NCBI GenBank assembly: GCA_015229045.1 | Contig: JADGCJ010000010.1 | Coordinates: 1-58,470 of the forward strand | Length of the DNA stretch: 58,470 nt | Direction: 5' to 3' | DNA from: Magnetococcales bacterium | GTDB taxonomy: Bacteria > Pseudomonadota > Magnetococcia > Magnetococcales > DC0425bin3 | Shown here: positions 17,193-24,560 of the stretch, in pieces | How the letters are laid out: each line of letters starts with the position of its first letter | How positions within the stretch are numbered: position 1 is the first letter of the stretch | Position numbers and translations under genes: made by a program | Notes under the pieces: model-generated | The model's input: the letters and a program-made list of their open reading frames with translations, nothing else | Told to the model about the DNA's origin: nothing | Databases searched by the model: none

Positions 17193-18113
17193 ATGAAACC
17201 ATTGCGTACCATCTCACTGTTACTGGGCGTTGTCGCCGTGTCCGGCACGGTCGGCATGGCGGATCTCACAGCCAAGGAGCCGGAATCAGCCCCGAAATCC
17301 GCTGGAAATGAAGGGGGAAAGGCCAATAAATGGAGCGCAGACCCGCACCAGATTGCCCAGCGTATGGATTCCGTCAGTACCCTGATCAACAAATCCTCCG
17401 GTGCCCAGCGTATCGCGGCAGCCGGCAATCCTGAAATTTCGGCCATGCGCGACGAGGCCCTGGCACACCTGCAGGAGGCCAGAGCCGCCTATGACAACAA
17501 GGACTATGAGGGGGCGAAGAAGCTGCTGGGGCATGCCTCGCAAACCATGTTCGAGGCCATGCGCAAGGCGGACGGCGGAGCTTCGGGCCGGGAAAAGAAC
17601 TCACAGGATTTTGAACGGCGCCTGGCCAGCGTCAAGGTGTTGATGGATGCCCATGTCCGTATCGCCGGGGAGAAGGGTCGCGGACAGGAGACCAGCAGTC
17701 AGATCCAGAGTGCCATGGATGAAGCGGTGAAAACACAAAAAGGGGGGGATGTGGTCCGTGCCCGCGCCCGGCTCGACGAGGCCTACATCACGGCCAAACT
17801 GGGCATCGAAAAACTGCGGCGCGGAGATACCCTCGTCCGCACCCTCCACTTCAAGGACAAGGAGGAAGAGTACCACTACGAGGTGGACCGCAACGACACC
17901 CACCAGATGCTGGTCAACATGCTCCTGCAAAACAAGGGGGATTCGGTCAAACAGATGGCCGAACAGTTCGTGAAACGCGCCAGGGAGTTGCGCACCAAGG
18001 CAGAAAAACAGGCGGCGGCCAAGTCGTTCGAAGAGGCAGTGGCTACCATGGAGTCTTCCACGGATGAGTTGGTACGTGCCATTCGTGGTGCCGGCGTGTA
18101 CATCCCGGGATGA
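17193..18113 (+). CDS. Secreted helical protein, conduit-associated (paralogue B)
   Basis: The 306-aa product has a signal peptide and then helical repeats. It aligns with the previous gene around QRIAAAGNPE, the EEYHYEVDRND segment and the GVYIPG end. It lacks Cys and haem motifs in the mature part. The ribosome-binding site is AGGAGA. Its stop overlaps the start of the long c7 gene at 18110 (ATGA), so translation is coupled. No recognised family. Confidence 0.75.
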   Translation: MKPLRTISLLLGVVAVSGTVGMADLTAKEPESAPKSAGNEGGKANKWSADPHQIAQRMDSVSTLINKSSGAQRIAAAGNPEISAMRDEALAHLQEARAAYDNKDYEGAKKLLGHASQTMFEAMRKADGGASGREKNSQDFERRLASVKVLMDAHVRIAGEKGRGQETSSQIQSAMDEAVKTQKGGDVVRARARLDEAYITAKLGIEKLRRGDTLVRTLHFKDKEEEYHYEVDRNDTHQMLVNMLLQNKGDSVKQMAEQFVKRARELRTKAEKQAAAKSFEEAVATMESSTDELVRAIRGAGVYIPG

Positions 18114-18676
18114 GCGGTCCATCGACATATCGGGTGATCGGTTGGATCCTGCTGCTGCTCGTTGCGGCGGGGCCGGTCCGGGCAGGGGGTGGCCCATGGT
18201 TGCCTCTGGAAAAGGATGGCCTCCATGACCCCAAGGGACCGGCCATCCACGAATTGCAGCAACCCGGAGAGGCCCTCTCCGCACTCCCCCCGGATGGAGC
18301 CGGCAACCGGGTACTCTGGGTGGACGCGTTGCGCAAAGGCATCATCAAACCACGCACCAATATTCTTCCGGATACCAAAATCCAGGTGCTGGATCAGGAT
18401 CTGATCTATGGCAACACAGGTGACAACTGGTTTGTCCGTTTTCCCCACAAAGCCCATACCGAGTGGCTGGATTGCACCAATTGTCATGAAAAAATCTTCA
18501 AGACCAAATTTGGCGCGACCGGCTTCAAGATGATGGATATTCTTGCCGGCAAGTATTGCGGGCAGTGCCATGGGGCGGTCTCTTTCCCTTTGACGGAGTG
18601 CAAGCGCTGTCACAGCATTGATCCGGGAACCTTCCGGGGCAAAACCGGACCCCAAGCCGTGGAGAAAAAATCATGA
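18110..18676 (+). CDS. Long triheme c7-type cytochrome (copy 2)
   Basis: The signal segment ends near VRA-GG. The haem motifs are CTNCH (122-126), CGQCH (150-154) and CKRCH (164-168). FPHKAHTEWLDC matches the YPHDRHTQWLDC of copy 1, and LHDPKG matches its IHDPAC. At 188 aa it is shorter than copy 1, lacking the Lys/Ala tail. Start and stop both overlap neighbouring genes, so it sits in a tight operon. Confidence 0.88.
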   Translation: MSGPSTYRVIGWILLLLVAAGPVRAGGGPWLPLEKDGLHDPKGPAIHELQQPGEALSALPPDGAGNRVLWVDALRKGIIKPRTNILPDTKIQVLDQDLIYGNTGDNWFVRFPHKAHTEWLDCTNCHEKIFKTKFGATGFKMMDILAGKYCGQCHGAVSFPLTECKRCHSIDPGTFRGKTGPQAVEKKS

Positions 18677-19062
18677 CCCTCGTGCGGTCGGCACTCTTGA
18701 CAACCTTGGCCTTGGTGACGCTTCTGGCGTCGCTCGTTGGGGAGGTCCAGGCCGAGTATGCGGACGTGATCTTGAATCAGCAGGCCGAGGCCCAGGGAGT
18801 ACGTCCGGTCATCTATCCCCACTGGTTTCATCGTATCAGGTTTCGCTGCAAGGTTTGTCACAATGAGCTCGGCTTCCAGATGCGGGTCGGCTCCAACAAC
18901 ATTGACATGAACAAGATTCTGGATGGCAAGTTTTGCGGCATGTGTCACAATGGAGACATCGCCTGGAGTATCGAATATTGCGACCGCTGCCACTCCGGCC
19001 TGCCCGGCTTGAAGACCGGCATTCGCGGTGGCAACGCATCCAGCGGACCGGGAGATTACTGA
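18673..19062 (+). CDS. Short triheme c7-type cytochrome (copy 2)
   Basis: The signal peptide is cleaved at about VQA-EY (27). Haem motifs are CKVCH (59-63), CGMCH (88-92) and CDRCH (103-107), with YPHWFHRIRF before the first. It is strongly similar to the short c7 at 15186 over its whole length, but lacks the C-terminal extension. The 4-nt overlap with the long c7 stop implies coupled synthesis. Confidence 0.9.
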   Translation: MTLVRSALLTTLALVTLLASLVGEVQAEYADVILNQQAEAQGVRPVIYPHWFHRIRFRCKVCHNELGFQMRVGSNNIDMNKILDGKFCGMCHNGDIAWSIEYCDRCHSGLPGLKTGIRGGNASSGPGDY

Positions 19063-19077
19063 GAACCGTTTCCACAC

Positions 19078-20274
19078 ATGACATCAGCACCGGAAGGAAG
19101 TGTTCGGATCTTGATCTTGAAGCGGACGGTCGACGCGTCGTGTGCTGCGGTACGGATATTCTCCGACCGGGCGGGTGTCGGATGGTGTTTCTTGTTGTGG
19201 CTCTCTGCCACCCTGCTGGGTGGTTGTCTCCAGGCCGATCTCCACCGGGAGTTGCGGTTCGGCGTGGAAAAGGCGGTGGGAATCCTCCCTACCTGGCCCT
19301 CGCCACCAGAACTTCCCCGCTATGAGTACGCGGGACAATTGTTGGGTGTGGAAAATTTTGTCATCAGTGACGCTGACAAAAACAAACTCAAGGAGGATGG
19401 AAGAACACAGCAGGCCCTCATGTGGCTGGTGGGCCTGGAACCGGACGGGGGAGATGCCCAACGCGATATCCAGCAGGGATTGCAACGACCTCAGGCCGGT
19501 GTGGTGGATGCAACGGGCCGGATCTATGTCACCGACATGGGACAGCTGGCAGTTGTGGTGTTCGATCGACTGGCGGGTCGGCTCCGTATCTGGACACAGG
19601 CGGCTGACAATCTCACCTTTCTCTCGCCCACAGGCATTGCCCTGGGCGCAAAAAAGCAGATCCTGGTCGCAGACGCGGAGCTGGGTCGGGTGTTCCGGCT
19701 CACCGAAGAGGGCGAACCGGCCGGTGAATTTGGCAAAGGGGTGTTGGGCCGTCCCACCGGATTGGCCAGAGATGCGGCGCGGGGTCGGGTCTATGTGGCC
19801 GACACCCACGCCCATGACATCAAGGTGTTCGACGACGGGGGAGAGTTGATCAAAAGCATTGGACGACCCGGACAAATGCCGGGAGAGTTCAACGCTCCGA
19901 CCCATCTGGCCTTCGCCCAGGAACGGCTCTACGTCACCGACACCCTGAATGCCCGGATTCAGGTGTTTGATCCGGGTGGTGAGTTTCTCTTCACTTTTGG
20001 GCGCCGGGGAACGATCGTCGGCGATCTGGTGCGCCCCAAAGGGGTGACGGTGGATGGAGCGGGGCATGTGTATGTGGTGGAGTCACTGCACGATCATCTG
20101 CTCATTTTCGATGCGCAAGGACGGTTCCTGTTGCCCATTGGCGGCACTGGCAAAGAGGTCGGGCGGTTTTATCTGCCCAGCGGCGTCTGGACCGATGGAG
20201 CCAACCGCATATTCGTCGCCGACATGTTCAATGGTCGCGTGATGATCTTCCGTTTTCTCGGAGGCAACCCATGA
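19078..20274 (+). CDS. NHL-repeat beta-propeller lipoprotein (second)
   Basis: A long N-terminus carries the lipobox TLLGGC near residue 50, followed by about six NHL repeats (GRIYVTDMGQ, GRVYVADTHA, ERLYVTDTLN, GHVYVVESLH and NRIFVADMFN mark successive blades). It is a paralogue of the gene at 9762, though diverged. The first 30 residues are not signal-like, so a downstream alternative start is possible. The stop overlaps the 11-haem cytochrome start (ATGA). It probably serves the 11-haem protein as the first NHL protein serves the tetraheme one (inference). Confidence 0.86.
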   Translation: MTSAPEGSVRILILKRTVDASCAAVRIFSDRAGVGWCFLLWLSATLLGGCLQADLHRELRFGVEKAVGILPTWPSPPELPRYEYAGQLLGVENFVISDADKNKLKEDGRTQQALMWLVGLEPDGGDAQRDIQQGLQRPQAGVVDATGRIYVTDMGQLAVVVFDRLAGRLRIWTQAADNLTFLSPTGIALGAKKQILVADAELGRVFRLTEEGEPAGEFGKGVLGRPTGLARDAARGRVYVADTHAHDIKVFDDGGELIKSIGRPGQMPGEFNAPTHLAFAQERLYVTDTLNARIQVFDPGGEFLFTFGRRGTIVGDLVRPKGVTVDGAGHVYVVESLHDHLLIFDAQGRFLLPIGGTGKEVGRFYLPSGVWTDGANRIFVADMFNGRVMIFRFLGGNP

Positions 20275-22703
20275 ACCGGGTGTGTTTTTCAATCACGATG
20301 CTCTTTCTTCTGGCAACCGCCACGTGGCCCTGGCAGGAGAGCCACGCTGCCCGCATCGCCGACATACGGCGCACCAAACACAATCTTTCGGCAACGGATT
20401 ACTCGGGGGGCCCACAACGGGATGTCAAGGCGGTGACCGAAACCCAGATTTGCGTGTTTTGTCATACTCCGCACGCGGCGACCCTCGACTCCGGAGTCAG
20501 AACGCCTCTATGGAACCGAAAACTCTCCACGGCGACCTATACCGGCACCTACGAATCCTCCTCCATCGATGCCGACGTCAACGAGCTTCGCGCCGGACCG
20601 GGGGGAACATCCAAACTCTGTCTCTCCTGCCACGACGGAACACTGGCCATCGGGTCGGTCAATGTTCTGGGCGGGAAAGGTTCGGCCAGCATCGACATGA
20701 CCGGAACCGGCACGGGGGGCATCATGGCCCCGGGCAGTGGCACCACCACCGGCTTCACCCGCAACCTGGGGATCGACCTCTCCAACGACCATCCCATCTC
20801 GTTCACCTTCAACGCCACGGTCGCCACCAAGGACGGTGAACTGCGAACACCACCGTTCTCCTCCGGCGGTACCCTGATCATGGGCAACAATGCCCAGGGC
20901 AGCAACCCCAAGCCTTTGCTGCCGCTGGACAACAACCAGGTGCAGTGTGCCTCCTGCCATGACCCGCACATTCGCGACCCGGCGGAGACCGACAGCATCA
21001 AGTTTCTGCGTGTCAACCGCTATCAGAAGGTGCCCCCCGTGGGCAGCACCTTCAGCTCCACGGCTGACATCATCTGTCTGGCCTGTCACGACAAGGGCAA
21101 GAGCGCCTGGGCGGAATCGGTCCACGCCAACAGCACCGACGCCAATGAACTCTATAAATCCGGCACCGGCTCCCCTGCCGCACTGCGAGAGTTTCCCACA
21201 AACGTGCCAGTGTGGCAGATGGCCTGTCTCAACTGTCACGATACCCACACCATTCCCGGTTCCCGCCGCCTGCTGCGAGAAGGAACCGACAGCATCTCCA
21301 GCCCGAAGCAGGGAGGCAATCCCGCCACGGAAGAGACCTGCTACCAGTGTCATCTGCCCGCCGCGCAGAGTGTTCTGACCACAGCGGTTCCCGATATCAA
21401 GAGTGATTTTACCGACGTTGGCAACCGGCACATGCCGATCACCAGTGCCGATCAGGCTGCACATGGCACCACGGAGAAACATGACATCATCAATGCCGAT
21501 TTCCAGGAGAGCCAGTCGTCCCTGGGCAAGGGAAATCTGCTCAATCGTCACGTCGAGTGCCCCGACTGCCACAATCCCCATCGGGCAATGAAAAACCAGC
21601 TTTTCAACGGCTCGGGAGCGACGACTGCGGCCACGCATCTGCATGACTCGGCAACGCAACACTCAAACCTGGCCTCCGGCGCCCTGAGAGGAACCTGGGG
21701 CGTGGAACCGACCTATACGGCCACCACCTTCCTGTCGCTCCCGTCGAGCTACACGGTCAAGAAGGGGGATGGCGGTACCGGATCCGCCACGCTGCGCAGC
21801 TCCAATCATGTCACCCGGGAGTACCAGATATGCCTCAAGTGCCATTCGGACTACGGCTACGACGACAATAACCTTTATCCTGCCGGGAACCGGCCCAATC
21901 TCGGCAGCTTTACCGGAGGCACGACCAGCGGCACCAATGGTCTGACCCAATACACCAACCAGGCCATGGAGTTTGCCGCCAATGCCGACGACTCCCTGAC
22001 CGGAACGGATCAAAAGGATGTCAGCAGCACAACCGCCAATCGCCGCTCGTTTCATCCGGTGATCTGGCCCACAGGCCGCACCCTGTCGGAACGAGGTGGC
22101 ATGGCCAACCTGTGGCTCTCTCCCTGGAATGGTTCGGTCGGTGCTTTCATCGGCAACCAGACCATGTTGTGCTCCGATTGCCACGGTTCGTCCACGGCCA
22201 ATGGCACCTCTGTTCCCAACACCGGAAAACCCTGGGGGCCGCACGGGTCGGCGAACAATTTCATTCTCAAGGGAACCTGGGACAATGCAACCGGCGCCGG
22301 TCAACAGGGCGGCATCTGTTTCAAGTGTCACGACTACAACAAATATGCCGCCAAAAACAGCACACAAAGCGGATTTTGCTGTGAAAAGGACAGCAATCTC
22401 CACGGTTACCACGCCGACAAGATCAGTTCGGGAATTCACTGTCCCCGGTGTCATGTGGCGGTGCCGCATGGGTGGAAAAACAAGGCGTTTCTGGTCAACC
22501 TCAATGATGTGGGCCAGGAAGCGGGTCAACCGGCAGGAACCAAGGTCGGCACCACCAACAGCAAATACACCCAGGCCCCCTATTACAACGATGCAGCCTT
22601 GCGCATCATCAACTGGAAAAAGAGCGGCCAATGGAACCAAAGCGATTGCGGCTGGAGCGGTACCACCAATGGTGTGGACTGGATGAAGTCCACATGCAAA
22701 TAG
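20271..22703 (+). CDS. Undecaheme cytochrome with N-terminal OmcE-like module
   Basis: A signal peptide (cleavage about SHA-AR, 26) is followed by 11 CxxCH motifs starting at residues 61, 117, 226, 269, 319, 357, 430, 521, 634, 683 and 724. Residues 34-275 repeat the order of the tetraheme cytochrome at 11189: TKHNL, CVFCHTPH, PLWNR, TATYT, CLSCHDGT, LSNDHPIS, CASCHDPH, FLR, CLACH. The remaining 535 residues add seven haems and an unpaired-looking CCEK segment. The protein is probably secreted to the cell surface or periplasm. It could be a filament cap, base or terminal reductase; the choice cannot be made from sequence. Confidence 0.88.
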   Translation: MNRVCFSITMLFLLATATWPWQESHAARIADIRRTKHNLSATDYSGGPQRDVKAVTETQICVFCHTPHAATLDSGVRTPLWNRKLSTATYTGTYESSSIDADVNELRAGPGGTSKLCLSCHDGTLAIGSVNVLGGKGSASIDMTGTGTGGIMAPGSGTTTGFTRNLGIDLSNDHPISFTFNATVATKDGELRTPPFSSGGTLIMGNNAQGSNPKPLLPLDNNQVQCASCHDPHIRDPAETDSIKFLRVNRYQKVPPVGSTFSSTADIICLACHDKGKSAWAESVHANSTDANELYKSGTGSPAALREFPTNVPVWQMACLNCHDTHTIPGSRRLLREGTDSISSPKQGGNPATEETCYQCHLPAAQSVLTTAVPDIKSDFTDVGNRHMPITSADQAAHGTTEKHDIINADFQESQSSLGKGNLLNRHVECPDCHNPHRAMKNQLFNGSGATTAATHLHDSATQHSNLASGALRGTWGVEPTYTATTFLSLPSSYTVKKGDGGTGSATLRSSNHVTREYQICLKCHSDYGYDDNNLYPAGNRPNLGSFTGGTTSGTNGLTQYTNQAMEFAANADDSLTGTDQKDVSSTTANRRSFHPVIWPTGRTLSERGGMANLWLSPWNGSVGAFIGNQTMLCSDCHGSSTANGTSVPNTGKPWGPHGSANNFILKGTWDNATGAGQQGGICFKCHDYNKYAAKNSTQSGFCCEKDSNLHGYHADKISSGIHCPRCHVAVPHGWKNKAFLVNLNDVGQEAGQPAGTKVGTTNSKYTQAPYYNDAALRIINWKKSGQWNQSDCGWSGTTNGVDWMKSTCK

Positions 22704-22710
22704 GAGCCGT

Positions 22711-23754
22711 GTGAACCCTCGGCAGCCTTCCTGGTCCCCCGTGACTGGCAACGGTGCATCATCTTCGGGATGGCTGGAAAACCTGGCCTCCCTGAAATGG
22801 ACCCTGGGAGCGATTCTTTTGTTGGTCATGGGGTCTCTTGGCCTGCTCTGGTGGCGATCGCTGCCTCCGACCTGGGTTCTCTCCCTCCCCATGGGGTTGC
22901 TGGTGATCAATCTTGTCGCTGCCATGCTTGTGTCCACGTCGTTGCGCAGGCAGCCCCTGTTGCTGCTGTTTCATCTGGCGTTGCTGGCACTCGTGCTGTT
23001 GGCCGGGGCCTCCCGGTTGACCTACCTGAAGGGGAGCGTCGAGCTGGCAATGGGCGAAAGGTTCGATGGGACACTCCTGACGCACGAAGAGGGGCCGTGG
23101 CATCCGGAAGGGTGGCGTTCGATCCGTTTTACCCACGAGGAGACGGAGGTCATGTACGGACCGGGCGGGGTACGGGGAGCAACCCGCAGCCGGATGCGCT
23201 GGTGGGACGCAAGAGGCATGGAACACGCTGGCGTGATCGGCGACAATGTGCCGCTCATTCTGGCCGGGTATCGAATTCAACCCAGTCTGCATTATAGCTT
23301 TGCCCCGGTTTTTTCCTGGTGGACTCCCGATGGCGTTCTTGTTTCCCGTGGGGCAGTGAATCTGCCCAGCCTGCAACACGGACCAGGCAGCTCCAACGAC
23401 TGGACCATCCGTGGCACCGATATTGCGGTTCTGGTCATGCTGACCCTGGCTGCCCCTTTGCCGGATGCGCAACGGGCAACGCTGTTCCGGGCAGATCTGG
23501 AACACCACCTGACGATGACGATACGCGGTGAGGTGCGACATCTGCAACCCGGCGCGCGCTGGATTCTGCCCGAGGGAACCCTGGTGTATGAACGACTTGG
23601 AACCTGGATGGGGTATACCCTCTTCTATGATGGAACCATTCCGTGGCTGCTCTCCACCTGTCTGGTGGCGATTGTCAGCCTGATGACCCACCTGGTCCTT
23701 AAATTTTCCCGTTCTTCCTGGCAGCTGCAAGGTGAATGGCATGGCCAATCCTGA
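22711..23754 (+). CDS. ResB/Ccs1-family cytochrome c biogenesis protein
   Basis: GTG 22711 follows TAGGAG at a good distance. Three N-terminal TM helices, a soluble domain of about 200 residues and a C-terminal TM helix give the ResB layout, but at 347 aa it is shorter than usual (about 450-550). The early LASLKWTLGAILLL segment is typical of ResB. With CcsA (next gene) it would form the System II haem lyase that attaches haem to CxxCH motifs outside the membrane. Placement at the end of the cytochrome operon suggests a dedicated haem attachment machine. Confidence 0.82.
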   Translation: MNPRQPSWSPVTGNGASSSGWLENLASLKWTLGAILLLVMGSLGLLWWRSLPPTWVLSLPMGLLVINLVAAMLVSTSLRRQPLLLLFHLALLALVLLAGASRLTYLKGSVELAMGERFDGTLLTHEEGPWHPEGWRSIRFTHEETEVMYGPGGVRGATRSRMRWWDARGMEHAGVIGDNVPLILAGYRIQPSLHYSFAPVFSWWTPDGVLVSRGAVNLPSLQHGPGSSNDWTIRGTDIAVLVMLTLAAPLPDAQRATLFRADLEHHLTMTIRGEVRHLQPGARWILPEGTLVYERLGTWMGYTLFYDGTIPWLLSTCLVAIVSLMTHLVLKFSRSSWQLQGEWHGQS

Positions 23755-24556
23755 ACTGCTGCTGCTATGGATGGCGTTGTCGGCATATGTTGCGGCAGGA
23801 AGTGTCGCCATTATCTGGGTGGTGATGGGCAAACGTCCGGGTGGTTGGATGACCACTCTGCTGCTCTTTGGGCTGCTGTTGCATGCGGCCTCGCTCGGCT
23901 GGCGCTGGGAACGCCTGGGTCATGGGCCGTTTGGTACCCAATTCGAGATTCTTTCGAGCAATATCTGGAGCTTGACCGTAGTGTTCACCCTGGTGAGCTG
24001 GCGACTCCCCGTGGTAAGCTTCGCCGCCGCACTGGTCTTGCCGGTCCTTTTCATCATGATGGCCTGGCTGCTCCTGACCAATCCGGGAGATGTCCCGCTG
24101 CCTGCCACCTATGACACGATATGGCTCTACATTCACATCGGTTTTGGCAAGGTATTTCTGGGAGCCACCCTGGTGGCAAGCGGGTTGGCCGGGGTGATCC
24201 TGGCACGAGGCACGGCTACCGGCCTGCGCTGGTTTGCCACCATGCCTGCGGATGTTGCCTTGGAAGAGCTGGCCTACCGCTTTACCGCCCTGGGATTGAT
24301 CTTCGATACCCTGATGCTGGTGGCCGGAGCGATCTGGGCACAGAAGGCCTGGGGGCGCTACTGGTCGTGGGATCCGCTCGAAACATGGTCATTGATCACC
24401 TGGCTGCTGATGGCGTTGGCTGCCCATGTTCGTCCTTTGTTTCAGCCATCACCCAGGGTTTTTGCGGTGTGGTCACTGTTGATTTTCATGGCGGCATTCT
24501 TGACTTTTTTCGGGGTTCCGTTCATTTCCAAGGCTCCCCATCAGGGGGTGGTGTAG
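23741..24556 (+). CDS. ccsA: CcsA/CcmC-type haem lyase subunit
   Basis: The 271-aa protein has about eight TM helices and the tryptophan-rich WWD-type motif, here WGRYWSWDPLETWSLITWL, the defining feature of haem-handling CcsA/CcmC/CcmF proteins. Conserved His residues flank it (HAASLGWRW, YIHIGFGK, AAHVRP). ATG 23741 is preferred because AAGGTG lies just before it. It overlaps ResB and pairs with it functionally. Confidence 0.92.
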   Translation: MANPELLLLWMALSAYVAAGSVAIIWVVMGKRPGGWMTTLLLFGLLLHAASLGWRWERLGHGPFGTQFEILSSNIWSLTVVFTLVSWRLPVVSFAAALVLPVLFIMMAWLLLTNPGDVPLPATYDTIWLYIHIGFGKVFLGATLVASGLAGVILARGTATGLRWFATMPADVALEELAYRFTALGLIFDTLMLVAGAIWAQKAWGRYWSWDPLETWSLITWLLMALAAHVRPLFQPSPRVFAVWSLLIFMAAFLTFFGVPFISKAPHQGVV

Positions 24557-24560
24557 AACC

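Noticed and set aside
21663..22937. 424-codon minus-strand frame opposite the 11-haem gene
   Set aside because: Shadow of the cytochrome; no start signal, composition biased to Gly/Val/Arg.
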